A program made the position numbers and the translations under genes. From positions 186,001 through 250,000 of the forward strand of contig NZ_AVFL01000005.1 in assembly GCF_000576635.1 (NCBI RefSeq): a stretch of 64,000 bases of DNA, written 5' to 3'. The notes beneath the pieces are model-generated. The model had not been told where the DNA came from. It made no database searches and was given only the letters and a program-made list of their open reading frames with translations. This document shows, piece by piece, positions 26,924 through 36,676 of the stretch (the first letter of the stretch is position 1; every line of letters begins with the position of its first letter). The stretch comes from Skermanella stibiiresistens SB22. GTDB taxonomy: Bacteria; Pseudomonadota; Alphaproteobacteria; Azospirillales; Azospirillaceae.

Positions 26924-27694
26924 ATGGTAGCGATCAAGAAAAAGACCGTGTTGATCACGGGAGCCGGCAAGCGGATCGGCCGGGCCATGGCGCTGGATCT
27001 CGCCGCGCATGGCTGGGCCGTCGCCGTTCACTACTTCACCTCCAGGGACGACGCCGACGGCGTGGTGGCGGAGATCGCCAGTGCCGGCGGCAGGGCCGTG
27101 GCGATCCAGGGCGACCTGGGAGACGAGGCCGACACCGTCCGCCTGGTGCCGGAGGCGGTCGAGCGGCTGGGACCGCTGACCGCGTTGATCAACAACGCCA
27201 GCGTCTTCGAACGGGACGAGATCGGCACCGCCGACCGGACCAGCTGGGACCGCCACATCGAGACCAACCTGCGGGCCCCGCTGGTGCTCTCCCAGGCCTT
27301 CGCCCGGCAATTGCCGGACGACGAGCGGGGCTGCGTCGTCAACATCCTGGACCAGCGGGTCTGGAACCTGACGCCGCATTTCCTGTCCTATACCCTGAGC
27401 AAGGCGGGGTTGTGGACATTGACCCAGACCCTGGCGCTGGCGCTGGCGCCACGAATCAGGGTCAATGGCATCGGCCCGGGCCCGACCCTGAGGAACGACC
27501 GCCAGACGGAGGAGCATTTCGCGTCCCAGTGGGAGAACATCCCGCTCCAGCGCCCGACCTCGCCGGAGGAGATCTGCGACGGCGTCCGGTTCATACTCGA
27601 CTCGCCGGCCCTGACCGGACAGATGATCGCGCTGGATGGCGGCGAGCATCTTGGCTGGGCCCAGCCAGGACGCGGATTCGTGCCAGTCGAGTGA
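26924..27694 (+). CDS. SDR-family oxidoreductase, possibly pteridine reductase-like
   Basis: The 256-residue short-chain dehydrogenase has the cofactor motif TGAGKRIGRAMA, NNAS, and the catalytic Tyr/Lys pair in SYTLSKAGLW. The GAGKRIGR motif with a basic residue after glycine and the phrase SYTLSKAGLWTLT resemble FolM/pteridine reductases, which reduce dihydromonapterin or dihydrofolate with NADPH. A generic SDR role cannot be excluded. In several alphaproteobacteria a similar gene lies near uvrC, as here. Confidence 0.82.
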   Translation: MVAIKKKTVLITGAGKRIGRAMALDLAAHGWAVAVHYFTSRDDADGVVAEIASAGGRAVAIQGDLGDEADTVRLVPEAVERLGPLTALINNASVFERDEIGTADRTSWDRHIETNLRAPLVLSQAFARQLPDDERGCVVNILDQRVWNLTPHFLSYTLSKAGLWTLTQTLALALAPRIRVNGIGPGPTLRNDRQTEEHFASQWENIPLQRPTSPEEICDGVRFILDSPALTGQMIALDGGEHLGWAQPGRGFVPVE

Positions 27695-28080
27695 GCCGCC
27701 GGGACAGTATACGGGTACTCGAAACTGTCACATCGACAAACTCAACTCTCGCGGCATTGAAGTTTTGCACAACGCTCGCACTCGCCGCGAGCCACGTCTT
27801 GTCAACCGTAAAAATGCGGCACAGCCCCATGTCGCAGCCGCTTGACAGGAAAATTCATGAGCAATATCAATTACTTGTCTTTTTTGCCTACTATTTGGGC
27901 AGAAGCTGGAAACCCTGAGAGATGCTGATTTCCCAGTGAGTCGTCCGCAGGTTATCGACATAGTTATCCACAGTTTCCGTGGATAGTCCTGAAGCCCTGT
28001 TCCGCCCGGGGTGAGTCGGCGCCCCATTCCCCGGGACGACGGTTGACCAATGGCCGAAAACAGCCAACATACCGCGCATC
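27695..28080. other. 386-base intergenic region upstream of uvrC
   Basis: No gene is supported. The first 200 bases are clearly richer in A+T than the surroundings (for example 27850-27900). The second half holds a cluster of DnaA-box-like sequences at 27952-27987, listed separately, then G/C-rich sequence up to the uvrC start. It must contain the uvrC promoter. I found no alphaproteobacterial LexA box (GTTC-N7-GTTC). Confidence 0.5.
27952..27987. promoter_or_regulatory. Cluster of DnaA-box-like 9-mers
   Basis: TTATCGACA (27952-27960, one mismatch), TTATCCACA (27964-27972, perfect consensus) and the inverted CGTGGATAG (27979-27987, two mismatches) sit within 36 bases. Three close boxes in mixed orientation are unusual by chance at this base composition. 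They may be a DnaA-regulated promoter for uvrC, a DnaA titration site, or part of an origin-like region. Confidence 0.45.
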
Positions 28081-30036
28081 ATGGCAGCTGATCAGATCAC
28101 CACCCCCCTTCCCGGCTCCTCCGGACCGGCGGACCAGCCGGCATCGCCGGCCCCAGCACCGCCCGCGCCGCGCCGGCGGGTCACCGCGGGTAATCTGACG
28201 CAGGGGGCCGAGATCATCCGGGGTTACTTGCGGACGCTGCCCAACAGCCCCGGCGTCTACCGGATGATGAACGACGCAGGCGACGCCCTGTATGTCGGCA
28301 AGGCCAAGAACCTGAAGAAGCGGGTGGTCAACTACACCCATGTCCAGAAGCTGCCCAACCGGCTCCAGCGCATGGTGGCCGAGACCACCAACATGGAATT
28401 CGTCACGACCCACACCGAGGTCGAGGCGCTGCTGCTCGAGTCGAACCTGATCAAGCGGCTGATGCCGCGTTACAACGTCCTGCTGCGGGACGACAAGTCC
28501 TTCCCGTACATCAAGATCACCCGCGACCACGACTATCCGCAGCTGACCAAGCATCGCGGCGCCCGCGACCAGACCGCCGACTATTTCGGTCCGTTCGCCT
28601 CGGGCAGCGCGGTCAATCGGACGGTGACGGCGTTGCAGCGCGCCTTCCAGCTGCGCAACTGCGCCGACACGGTCTACGCCACCCGCACCCGCCCCTGCCT
28701 GCAGCACCAGATCAAGCGCTGCACGGCGCCTTGCGTCGGCCGCGTCACCCCGGCGGAGTACCAGGCGCAGGTGGCCCAGGCGCGCGCCTTCCTGGCGGGC
28801 AAGAGCCGGGACATCCAGGCCGATTTCGCCAAGCAGATGCAGGCGGCGGCCGAGGCGCTAGACTTCGAGACCGCCGCCCGGTTCCGCGACCGCATCCGGG
28901 CGCTGTCCGATACCCAGGCCCACCAGGACATCAACGTCGAGGGAATCGAGGACGCCGACGTGATCGCCTGCCATCAGGACGGCGGCTCCACCTGCATCCA
29001 GGTCTTCTTCTTCCGGGGCGGCAGCAACTATGGCAACCGGGCCTATTTCCCCAGCCACGACAAGAACCTGGAGACCGCCGAGGTCCTGGGCTCCTTCATC
29101 AGCCAGTTCTACGACAACAAGCCGGCGCCGCGCCTGATCCTGCTCAGCCACGAGCCGGAGGAGCGGGAACTGATCGCCGAGGCGCTGAGCCTGCGCGCCG
29201 GCCATCGGATCGAGCTGTCGGAGCCGCGCCGGGGCGACAAGAAGCGGCTGGTCGACCATGCCCTGGTCAACGCCAAGGAGGCGCTGGGACGGCGCCTGTC
29301 GGAGAGCGCGTCGCAGGCGCGCCTGCTGGAGGGTGTCGCCGAGGTGTTCGGGCTCGACAGCGTCCCGGAACGGATCGAGGTCTACGACAACAGCCACATC
29401 CAGGGCACCAACGCGATCGGCGGCATGATCGTGGCGGGTCCGGACGGGCTGATGAAGAACAGCTACCGCAAGTTCAACATCCGGTCCGACGTGGCGCCCG
29501 GCGACGATTACGGCATGATGCGCGAGGTGCTGACCCGCCGGTTCTCCCGCGCGTTGAAGGAGGATCCCGAACGCGAGCGCGGGATGTGGCCCGATCTGGT
29601 GCTGATCGACGGTGGCCAAGGGCAGCTGAGCGCCACGATGCAAGTGCTGAACGAGCTGGACATCACCGACTTGGCGGTGGTGTCGATCGCCAAGGGTCCC
29701 GACCGCAACGCCGGGCGCGAACGCTTCTTCATGCCGGACCGGCCGCCTTTCGGCATGGACCCGAAGGACCCGGTGCTCTATTTCCTTCAGAGACTGCGCG
29801 ACGAGGCGCACCGTTTCGCCATCGGCACCCACCGGGCGCGCCGCACCAAGGCGATCGGACAGTCGGTGATCGACGAGATCCCAGGCATCGGGCCGTCGCG
29901 CAAGAAAGCGTTACTGCACCATTTCGGGTCGGCGCGGGGGGTCGAACGCGCTGGACTGGCGGATTTGGAGGGAGTCGAGGGAATCAGCCGCACGGTGGCT
30001 AAAAAGATTTATGATCACTTCCATCCGGACGGCTAG
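28081..30036 (+). CDS. uvrC: Excinuclease ABC subunit C
   Basis: The 651-residue nuclease has the GIY-YIG domain (GVY at 58-60, [12 protein letters not shown] from 71), Cys-rich [14 protein letters not shown], a UVR motif around [18 protein letters not shown], the RNase H-like C-nuclease domain with [18 protein letters not shown], and two C-terminal helix-hairpin-helix motifs ([28 protein letters not shown]). It makes both incisions in nucleotide excision repair with UvrAB. An N-terminal Pro/Ala-rich extension of about 40 residues precedes the conserved region. Confidence 0.97.
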   Translation: MAADQITTPLPGSSGPADQPASPAPAPPAPRRRVTAGNLTQGAEIIRGYLRTLPNSPGVYRMMNDAGDALYVGKAKNLKKRVVNYTHVQKLPNRLQRMVAETTNMEFVTTHTEVEALLLESNLIKRLMPRYNVLLRDDKSFPYIKITRDHDYPQLTKHRGARDQTADYFGPFASGSAVNRTVTALQRAFQLRNCADTVYATRTRPCLQHQIKRCTAPCVGRVTPAEYQAQVAQARAFLAGKSRDIQADFAKQMQAAAEALDFETAARFRDRIRALSDTQAHQDINVEGIEDADVIACHQDGGSTCIQVFFFRGGSNYGNRAYFPSHDKNLETAEVLGSFISQFYDNKPAPRLILLSHEPEERELIAEALSLRAGHRIELSEPRRGDKKRLVDHALVNAKEALGRRLSESASQARLLEGVAEVFGLDSVPERIEVYDNSHIQGTNAIGGMIVAGPDGLMKNSYRKFNIRSDVAPGDDYGMMREVLTRRFSRALKEDPERERGMWPDLVLIDGGQGQLSATMQVLNELDITDLAVVSIAKGPDRNAGRERFFMPDRPPFGMDPKDPVLYFLQRLRDEAHRFAIGTHRARRTKAIGQSVIDEIPGIGPSRKKALLHHFGSARGVERAGLADLEGVEGISRTVAKKIYDHFHPDG

Positions 30037-30102
30037 AATGCCGCTCCAGCCGCCGGGTCCCCTTCGACCCGCCGGGTCGTCGCAAATCAGAGCCTTCAAG
30101 TC

Positions 30103-30732
30103 ATGCTGACCAGCCTGCCCAATCTCCTGACACTCTCGCGGATCATCGTCATCCCGATCATCATCGGGCTGTTCTTCGTCCGCGAGCACTGGGCGGCCTG
30201 GACCGCGTGCGGATTATTCGCGCTGGCGGCCATCACCGACTACTTCGATGGATACCTGGCGCGCAGCTGGTCGCAGGTTTCACTCGTCGGAAAATTCCTT
30301 GATCCGATCGCCGACAAGCTGCTGGTCGCCGCCGTCCTGTTCATGCTGGTCGCGGTCGACAAGCTGAGTGGTGTGGCTGTGCTGCCCGCCGTCGTCATCC
30401 TGCTGCGCGAGGTCCTGGTCTCGGGTCTGCGGGAGTTCCTGGCCGGTATCCGGGTCGGCATGCCGGTCAGCAAGCTGGCCAAGTGGAAGACCGCGATCCA
30501 GATGGTGGCGCTGGGCATCCTGATCGTCGGCGACGACGGCCCGCCCAACTTGCCGGTGCAGGCGATCGGCGAGGCGGGCCTGTGGGCGGCGGGCCTGCTG
30601 ACGCTGATCACGGGTTGGGACTACATGCGGGCGGGGTGGAAGCACATGAACGAGGAACGCGAGCCGGAGCCCGATCCGGTGGCGCGCCCGGTGGAGCCGC
30701 ACGCCGCCACCACGGCGCGCGGCGCCGGCTGA
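30103..30732 (+). CDS. pgsA: CDP-diacylglycerol--glycerol-3-phosphate 3-phosphatidyltransferase
   Basis: The 209-residue membrane enzyme has the CDP-alcohol phosphotransferase motif DYFDGYLAR, then GKFLDPIADK, and four to six membrane helices. It makes phosphatidylglycerol phosphate. A hydrophilic, Pro/Glu-rich tail of about 35 residues follows the last helix. It sits 66 bases after uvrC and 45 before moaD, an arrangement common in alphaproteobacteria. Confidence 0.95.
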   Translation: MLTSLPNLLTLSRIIVIPIIIGLFFVREHWAAWTACGLFALAAITDYFDGYLARSWSQVSLVGKFLDPIADKLLVAAVLFMLVAVDKLSGVAVLPAVVILLREVLVSGLREFLAGIRVGMPVSKLAKWKTAIQMVALGILIVGDDGPPNLPVQAIGEAGLWAAGLLTLITGWDYMRAGWKHMNEEREPEPDPVARPVEPHAATTARGAG

Positions 30733-30777
30733 GTCCCGCCGGCGCCGCGCGTTCGGCAAACCTGAGGAACCCTGATC

Positions 30778-31029
30778 ATGAAGCTGCTGTACTTCGCGTG
30801 GCTGCGGACCAAGACGGGCGTCGCCCACGAGGAGGTGGCGCCGCCGGAGCATGTCCGGGACGTCGCCTCGCTGATCGAGTGGCTGCCCACGCGCGGCCCC
30901 AATTTCGCCGACGCCTTCAAGAACACCGCCGTGGTCCGCGTCGCGGTCAACCAGCAATACGCCCGCCCCGACCACCCCCTGAAGGCCGGGGACGAGGTCG
31001 CCCTGTTCCCGCCGGTGACGGGAGGCTGA
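30778..31029 (+). CDS. moaD: Molybdopterin synthase sulfur-carrier subunit
   Basis: The 83-residue ubiquitin-like protein starts KLLYFAWLRTKTG and ends with the required diglycine (FPPVTGG), which is thiocarboxylated to carry sulfur. It is paired with moaE four bases downstream. Together they convert precursor Z to molybdopterin. Confidence 0.95.
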   Translation: MKLLYFAWLRTKTGVAHEEVAPPEHVRDVASLIEWLPTRGPNFADAFKNTAVVRVAVNQQYARPDHPLKAGDEVALFPPVTGG

Positions 31030-31033
31030 CGTC

Positions 31034-31501
31034 ATGGCGATCCGCGTCCAGCGGGAGGATTTCGATGTCGGGGCCGAACTGGCGGCCCTGACCGAGAACA
31101 ACCACGGCATCGGCGGCGTCACCAGCTTCGTCGGACTGGTGCGCGAGATGGGCGGCGGGCCCAGCGCCATGACGCTGGAGCACTATCCGGGGATGACGGA
31201 GCGCCAGCTGGCCGAGATCGAGGCCGAGGCGTCGCGGCGCTGGAAGCTCGACGCGACCCTGATCATCCACCGGTATGGCCGGCTGGAGCCGGGCGACAGG
31301 ATCGTCCTGGTCGCCACCGCCAGCGCGCACCGCGAGGCCGCCTTCGAGAGCTGTCACTTCCTGATCGACTGGCTGAAGACCCGGGCACCGTTCTGGAAGC
31401 TCGAGGAAACCGCCAAAGGCAGCCATTGGGTCGAAGCCAAGGAAGGTGACGACATCGCGGCATCGCGGTGGGCGGAGACGACGGCAAACGAAAAGGGTTG
31501 A
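31034..31501 (+). CDS. moaE: Molybdopterin synthase catalytic subunit
   Basis: The 155-residue protein has MoaE signatures: GGVTSFVGLVRE, LEHYPGMTE, IIHRYGRLEPGDRIVLVATAS and the catalytic region ETAKGSHWVEAK. It binds MoaD's C-terminus and inserts sulfur into precursor Z. It directly follows moaD. The 180-base gap after it is AT-rich and begins with the palindrome GTGTACAC. Confidence 0.95.
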   Translation: MAIRVQREDFDVGAELAALTENNHGIGGVTSFVGLVREMGGGPSAMTLEHYPGMTERQLAEIEAEASRRWKLDATLIIHRYGRLEPGDRIVLVATASAHREAAFESCHFLIDWLKTRAPFWKLEETAKGSHWVEAKEGDDIAASRWAETTANEKG

Positions 31502-31681
31502 GTGTACACGCGTATTCTGAAGCACCTTTTCAACATAACCCAGTATTCATTCGCCATCTTCACATCCATCATTGCGGAATTATCGTCGCACCCTAATCAT
31601 TATTAAAAAATTTCTAACTATTTCACCTGAGTATCCGTCGCGACAAACCGGGAACTTCCCACGGACTGAAAGGAATCAGCC

Positions 31682-32455
31682 ATGTTCCAGCGCGATGGTG
31701 CGGGCGATAAGAACAGTTTTTTCAAGAAGGCCCTCCAATCCGCCGCGGCCCTGGCGCTTTGCGCCGGCCTGTTCGCCGCTGGTCCGGCCAAGGCCGATCC
31801 GATCCGGATCGTCACCAGCGTCGTGCCTCCCCTGACCAACGACTCGGAAACCGAACGTGGCCTCCTGTACGACGTGATGGAGGAGCTGAAGAAGCTGGTC
31901 AAGGTGACCGCCCCGATCGAGGTCATCCTGTGGACCGACGCGTCCAAGATCGCCCAGAACGAAGCCGATGTCCTGATCTTCCCGCTGACCCGGACGCCGC
32001 AGCGCGAGAACAGCTTCCGCTGGATCACCAAGATGTTCGACATGAAGCGGTCGTTCACGACGCTGCCTGGCGCCGCTCCGGTCAACTCGCCGGAGGAGGC
32101 CAAGAAGGTCGCCTCGATCGGCGTGCTCGAGCGCAGCTCCTCGCAGACGTTCCTCAAGGAATACGGGCTGACGAACACCGTCGAGTTCCCGTCCAACAAG
32201 GCCTTGGTCGAGGGCTTGGCCGCCGGCAAGGTCGCGTCGATCTACGGCATCAACCCGATGACTGTCAGCGAGTGGCGTGGCATCGGCCGCAATGACCAGC
32301 TCGTGTTCGGAACGCCGGTCGAGATCACCGGGTCGTTCATCGGGGCGAGCCTGAAGGGCAACCTGATCAAGGTCGACGAGTGGCAGTCGGCGTTCGAGGT
32401 CATCCAGCAGGACGGCACCTTCGACCGTCTACTGGTCAAGTACGGCCTGAACTGA
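31682..32455 (+). CDS. Orphan periplasmic substrate-binding protein (family 3-like)
   Basis: The 257-residue protein has a signal peptide ending AKADP (about residue 39) and the bilobed extracellular-binding fold: RIVTSVVPPLTNDSE, DVMEELKK, DVLIFPLTRTPQREN, SIGVLERSSSQTFLKEYG. The ERGLLYDVM region replaces the usual ligand-specific stretch of amino-acid-binding proteins. No permease or ATPase gene is adjacent, so it may serve a distant transporter or a sensor. AGGAATCAGCC precedes the ATG. An AT-rich promoter gap and a strong terminator frame it as a single gene. Confidence 0.82.
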   Translation: MFQRDGAGDKNSFFKKALQSAAALALCAGLFAAGPAKADPIRIVTSVVPPLTNDSETERGLLYDVMEELKKLVKVTAPIEVILWTDASKIAQNEADVLIFPLTRTPQRENSFRWITKMFDMKRSFTTLPGAAPVNSPEEAKKVASIGVLERSSSQTFLKEYGLTNTVEFPSNKALVEGLAAGKVASIYGINPMTVSEWRGIGRNDQLVFGTPVEITGSFIGASLKGNLIKVDEWQSAFEVIQQDGTFDRLLVKYGLN

Positions 32456-32478
32456 TCCCGGTCCGATGGCGCGTGGAA

Positions 32479-32508
32479 GGCGACCGGCTCCGGCCGGTCG
32501 CCTTTTTT
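32479..32508 (+). terminator. Rho-independent terminator after the orphan binding-protein gene
   Basis: GGCGACCGGC and GCCGGTCGCC form a perfect 10-bp stem with a TCCG loop, followed by six T residues. It lies 23 bases after the stop codon and ends before the convergent bioY gene. Confidence 0.92.
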
Positions 32509-32527
32509 GTCGCGGCAGCGGTCCCCG

Positions 32528-33070
32528 CTATCGCCGGATCACCGGATAGGATCGCTTGACCGTCATGGCGATCATCGAGGCCAGGACGCATTTGACGATG
32601 TCACCCGGGATGAAAACCGCCGACCCATACAGGGCCTTGTCGATCGGCACCCCGGAGACCAAGGACAGCCAGGCGATGCCGATGCCGTAGACCACGACGA
32701 TGCCGCCCAGGACGTTGAAGGCGATCAGCCGGGCCAAGGTCAATCGGGACCAGGACCGTTCGGTCAGGTGGCCGATCATGAAGGCCGCGACCGCCCAGGA
32801 CAGGATGAAGCCCGCCGTCGGACCCATGAACACCCCGAAGCCGCCACGCCCGCCGGAGAGGATGGGCATGCCGATCATCACCAGGGCGATGAAGACGACC
32901 AGTGCCAGCCCACCGCGTCGAGCGCCCAGGATGGAGCCCGCCAGCATGGCCCCCATGCTCTGCGCCGTGATCGGCACGGGGATGACCGGCAGCGGTATCG
33001 GCGGCATCAGCCCCAATGCCGCGACGATCGCGGCGAACAGCGCGATATGGACGACGTGCTTGACCACCAT
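32528..33070 (-). CDS. bioY: Biotin ECF transporter S component
   Basis: The 180-residue membrane protein has the BioY pattern: VPITAQSMGAMLAGSILGARRG, the core motif GVFMGPTAGFILSWAVAAF and C-terminal VFIPGDIVKCVLAS. It binds biotin within six membrane helices. I chose the ATG at 33070; the longer frame runs through bioN. It is the last gene of bioM-bioN-bioY. Confidence 0.93.
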   Translation of the reverse strand: MVVKHVVHIALFAAIVAALGLMPPIPLPVIPVPITAQSMGAMLAGSILGARRGGLALVVFIALVMIGMPILSGGRGGFGVFMGPTAGFILSWAVAAFMIGHLTERSWSRLTLARLIAFNVLGGIVVVYGIGIAWLSLVSGVPIDKALYGSAVFIPGDIVKCVLASMIAMTVKRSYPVIRR

Positions 33071-33087
33071 CTTCTTGCTCTCATCCC

Positions 33088-33729
33088 TTATTTTCGATTG
33101 GCGCGGGATCTTCCCGCCGGACCGTCCGGCGGCGCGGGATCGCCACGCGCCTCGATCGCCTCGGAAACCTCGTGCGCCATCTTGAGTGTCCGGATGAGCA
33201 GCGGCGCGAAGAAGGCGAGAGGGCTTCGTTCCAGCCCCCGCGCCCGTTGCGCGTCGCGGATTTCCGTCATCAGTTGGAACAGGACGGGGATGAACCGAAT
33301 GGCTAGCGTCAGCGCCAGGGCGACGGCGGCCGGATCGAAGCCGATCCGGGCCAAGGGAGCCGTGATCCGCTCGATGAACTCGATCATGTCGGAAACGCGC
33401 GACGTGAAGGTGACGAGGCACGCCAGCGGCAGCAGCGCGCCGAACCGCAGCCCAAGTTCCAGCGCCTCCCGTCCCGAGGCGAAGATCGCCTGAACGGCGA
33501 CCAGGATCGCCAGAATCACCAGGGCCGGCGCCATCTGGCGCGCCATGACGCTGGGCGGAATCCGCGCGACGATGACCAGGATCGCGACTCCCGCCAAGGC
33601 CAACGCCAGCCAAGCCGGATCGGAGACCAGGAAGAGGCCGGTGCTGGCGAGCAGGAGGCAACCGATCTTCCACCCGACCGGCAAGCGGTGGATGACGCTG
33701 TCGCCGGGCAGGTGGAGGCCGAGCGTCAT
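33088..33729 (-). CDS. bioN: Energy-coupling factor transporter transmembrane protein
   Basis: The 213-residue protein is an EcfT-type subunit with several membrane helices and the two coupling motifs ARGLERS and AIEARG that contact the ATPase. It overlaps bioM by four bases (ATGA) and precedes bioY by 17 bases, so it links ATP hydrolysis by BioM to biotin uptake by BioY. Confidence 0.92.
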   Translation of the reverse strand: MTLGLHLPGDSVIHRLPVGWKIGCLLLASTGLFLVSDPAWLALALAGVAILVIVARIPPSVMARQMAPALVILAILVAVQAIFASGREALELGLRFGALLPLACLVTFTSRVSDMIEFIERITAPLARIGFDPAAVALALTLAIRFIPVLFQLMTEIRDAQRARGLERSPLAFFAPLLIRTLKMAHEVSEAIEARGDPAPPDGPAGRSRANRK

Positions 33730-34400
33730 GACATCAGGGAAACGTAGTGGGCCAGCGCCGGAGCGGGATCGTCGTCGGCGACGATCCTCCCGCCATCGAA
33801 CACGATCACCCGGTCGAAATCGCGGAACAGGTCGAGGTCGTGGGATACCACGATGATCCGTTGCGGCAGGTCACCCAGCGCTTCGACCACGCGGTTGCGG
33901 TTGCGGAGGTCGAGCAACGTCGTCGGTTCGTCGAGAATCACGTGACGCGGTTCCATGATCAGGACGGAGGAAAGGGCCAGGAGCTGCTTTTCCCCACCGC
34001 TCAAGTGGTGGCAAGGGTGGTCGCGGTACCGCTCCATGCCATAGCGCCGCAAGGCGGCGTCGATCCTCGCGTCCAGCTCGGCGCGCGGCAGTCTCAGGGG
34101 CTTGAGGCCGAAGGCCAGATCCTCCGAGACGATGGGAAAGACGATCTGGCTGTCGGGGTTCTGAAAGACGAACCCGACCGCGCGACGCACGGCCTTGCCG
34201 TCGGTCCTGGTGTCCAGCCCATCCACCAGCACCCTGCCCTGGGTTGGCACGAGCAAGCCGTTGAGCAGGCGCGCGAAGGTGCTCTTGCCCGAGCCGTTGG
34301 CCCCCACCACGCCAATGCGCCGCTGATCCAGGCGCAGGTGCACGTCGTGGAGGATCATGCGCCCATCGAAGGCGTGCGACACGTCGCGCAGTTCAATCAT
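33726..34400 (-). CDS. bioM: Biotin ECF transporter ATP-binding protein
   Basis: The 224-residue ATPase has Walker [10 protein letters not shown], the Q-loop [11 protein letters not shown] typical of ECF ATPases, signature [12 protein letters not shown], Walker [12 protein letters not shown] and VVSHDLD. The ATG at 34400 is used; the longer frame begins with TTG. The start region is duplicated: GTTCAATCATGCC occurs twice on the plus strand at 34391-34403 and 34408-34420, giving an out-of-frame upstream ATG with a seven-codon frame that ends at the real start. Confidence 0.93.
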   Translation of the reverse strand: MIELRDVSHAFDGRMILHDVHLRLDQRRIGVVGANGSGKSTFARLLNGLLVPTQGRVLVDGLDTRTDGKAVRRAVGFVFQNPDSQIVFPIVSEDLAFGLKPLRLPRAELDARIDAALRRYGMERYRDHPCHHLSGGEKQLLALSSVLIMEPRHVILDEPTTLLDLRNRNRVVEALGDLPQRIIVVSHDLDLFRDFDRVIVFDGGRIVADDDPAPALAHYVSLMS

Positions 34401-34529
34401 GCCGCGGTTCAATCATGCCCAACGGGTCATGCCAAGTGTCCATGCCGAGGGGCGATCCAGATCGACGGGAGGGTCCAGGCTTCGGAAGCCGGCAACGGTG
34501 GCGAACTTACCAAGATCTCCGCGCAAATC

Positions 34530-34568
34530 AATGAAGGGCGCCGGATGAACCATCCAGCGCCCTTCATT
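34530..34568 (-). terminator. Strong hairpin between the chemoreceptor gene and bioMNY
   Basis: AATGAAGGGCGC and GCGCCCTTCATT form a perfect 12-bp stem, extended by GGATG/CATCC after one mismatch, with a short AAC loop. It follows the chemoreceptor stop codon by about 65 bases and precedes bioM. The T content after it on the minus strand is weak, so termination is likely but not certain. Confidence 0.5.
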
Positions 34569-34632
34569 TCAGCGGCTCTCGTTCGCAATGGGCATCGGCC
34601 ACAAGCCGCCCTGGGACGGCCGGCCGGGTGGA

Positions 34633-36306
34633 TCAGGCCGCGCGCATGTCGTTGATGAACTGTGCCACCTGGGAGCGCAGGTAGTCGAACTGCTTGGAAA
34701 CCTCCTGGCTGGCGTCGAGCAATTGGCGGACCGTCTGCGTCGCGTCGACCACGCCCAGCGTGACCATGTTGATGTTGCTGGCGACAGCCTGGGTGCCATT
34801 GGCGGCATGGGCCGCCGCCTGCGAGATGTCCTGCGTGGTGATGTTCTGCTCCTCCACGGCGGCGGCGATGCCGGACGCGATTTCCCGCGCCCCGTCGGCC
34901 ACGGCCGAGATCGTGCGGATCTCCTCGACCGCCCTGTTGGTGACCTGCTGGACCCCCATGATCTGGTGGGTGATCTCCTCGGTCGCCTGCGCCGTCTGGC
35001 TGGCCAGCGCCTTGACCTCGGACGCCACGACGGCGAAGCCCCGGCCCGCCTCTCCCGCCCGCGCCGCCTCGATGGTCGCGTTCAGCGCCAGCAGGTTGGT
35101 CTTGCCGGCGATGTCGTTGATGAGTTGGACGATGTCGCCGATCTTGAGCGCCTGGGCCGCGAGATCGGCGATGGTCTTGCTGGTCTGGTCGGCCGCCGTT
35201 GCGGTCTTGCGGGCGACGTCGACGCTCTCGTTGATCCGCTGGGCGATCTCGCTGGTGGTCGCCGAAAGCTCCTCGGTGGCGGCCGCGATGTTGCCGACGT
35301 TGGAGATCGTGTTGTCGGTGGCGCGGGTGATCTCGGCCGTGCCCCGCTCCGCCTCGTTCATCTTCTCGGACATCGTCCGGGCGAAGGCGCCCATCTGGTC
35401 GGCCGAACTGGACACCGAGTCGAGCACGGACGACAGCTTGCCGTCGAAGTCGTCGGCCATCTTGGCGACCATGGCGACACGGTTGCGTTCGGCCTCCACC
35501 TTCTGGATCTCCTGCTCCCGGGCGAAGTCGAGCACCTTGATGGCGTTCTCCCGGAAGACGCCGACGGCGCGCGCCATGGTGCCGATCTCGTCGCCCCGCC
35601 TGACTTGGTCCAGCTCGAAATTCAGCTCGCCGCGCGTGATCTTCGCCATGGCCTCGGAGATGATGCCGGTCGGCCGGATCACCACGACGCGCAGCAGGAG
35701 GTAGAGGGCCGTCACCAGCAGGATCACGATGCCGATCGAGATCAGCGCGGATGTCAGCGTGTCCTCGGCGATGGCCCGCATGACGTTGGCGCGGCTCCAC
35801 GCCACCGCCAGGGTTCCGATCCGCTCGCGCTGGGCGCCGAACGAAACCGGGATGATCATGAAGGTGTGATCTTCCGTGGACACGGTGATGTTGTTGCGGT
35901 CCGCCGGCAGCTTGTTCTTGTCGGCGAAGGCTTGGAGCATCGCCTTGTCGAAGCCGGGCTGCGCGAAATCGTTGAGCGGCTTGCCATCGGCGGCGTGGAC
36001 CAGGACGCCGTCCAACCCGGCGCGAGCGTTCTGCGCGATTTCCTTGTAGGAGTTCGTGAGGGCTTCGGTCCTGGCGTATTTGACGGCGCTCGACATGTTG
36101 TCGCCGAGCATGGCGGTGAGGATGGCGTTGCTGTCGTCGAAGGTGCTGAGCGCAAGGACGCGCGAAGCGTAGCTCTGATAGGCGACGAGACCGCCCAATC
36201 CGCCGATCAGCAAAAGGGTGACGGACAGAATGACCTTCTGGTTGATGCTCTTCAGCGAGAACCTGCTTCCGGTCCGTTCAGTGCCTTTCCCCTGACGATC
36301 CCCCAT
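34633..36306 (-). CDS. Methyl-accepting chemotaxis protein
   Basis: The 557-residue receptor starts at the ATG after AAGGAGA. It has a membrane helix near 26-46, a periplasmic sensor of about 140 residues, a second helix ([21 protein letters not shown]), a HAMP domain with [18 protein letters not shown], and a signalling domain with the hairpin tip [20 protein letters not shown] and EVKALASQ. It senses an unknown ligand and controls CheA. No C-terminal CheR/CheB pentapeptide is present. No other chemotaxis gene is adjacent. Confidence 0.94.
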   Translation of the reverse strand: MGDRQGKGTERTGSRFSLKSINQKVILSVTLLLIGGLGGLVAYQSYASRVLALSTFDDSNAILTAMLGDNMSSAVKYARTEALTNSYKEIAQNARAGLDGVLVHAADGKPLNDFAQPGFDKAMLQAFADKNKLPADRNNITVSTEDHTFMIIPVSFGAQRERIGTLAVAWSRANVMRAIAEDTLTSALISIGIVILLVTALYLLLRVVVIRPTGIISEAMAKITRGELNFELDQVRRGDEIGTMARAVGVFRENAIKVLDFAREQEIQKVEAERNRVAMVAKMADDFDGKLSSVLDSVSSSADQMGAFARTMSEKMNEAERGTAEITRATDNTISNVGNIAAATEELSATTSEIAQRINESVDVARKTATAADQTSKTIADLAAQALKIGDIVQLINDIAGKTNLLALNATIEAARAGEAGRGFAVVASEVKALASQTAQATEEITHQIMGVQQVTNRAVEEIRTISAVADGAREIASGIAAAVEEQNITTQDISQAAAHAANGTQAVASNINMVTLGVVDATQTVRQLLDASQEVSKQFDYLRSQVAQFINDMRAA

Positions 36307-36676
36307 TATCACTCTCCTTGAACCGCCAAGCCGATTTGGGCGGATTGCGCACGATGAGATGGCAAGCCATAAATCGTTGCATTGCTACGTCATATTCATA
36401 TTAGAATAGCCCAACCCCGTCGATGGCATACGAGCAAGTTGTCGCAGTACGGTATCAAAAACTTCAACGGACGCCACGGGCTTGTAATATTCTATTAAAG
36501 CCATTCGCTGGAGATCACTACAATCAAGAGGCGAATCGGGACTCGATACTTCCCAACCGCATAGCGGAGGAGGGAGGCGAACCAGCGCCGAAGGCATGAC
36601 GCGGACAGCGAAAGGGCGGCGGCGGCCATCGCCACCGTCGCCCTGGAGCCGCCACGCGGGGAGTTTCGCGACAGGC
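36307..36676. other. 370-base intergenic region, no recognised gene
   Basis: The gap between the chemoreceptor start and the ilvE stop has lower G+C than its surroundings (36340-36520). It must contain the chemoreceptor promoter on the minus strand. A 70-codon minus-strand frame (36385-36597) with the segment ALIEYYKPVASVEVFDTVL exists but has no recognisable similarity or good ribosome binding site, so I do not call it a gene. Confidence 0.4.

Noticed and set aside
27695-28080. LexA box upstream of uvrC
   Set aside because: I looked for GTTC-N7-GTTC and found only single half-sites.
36385-36597. 70-codon minus-strand frame as a gene
   Set aside because: No similarity recognised and no good ribosome binding site; kept as part of an intergenic description.
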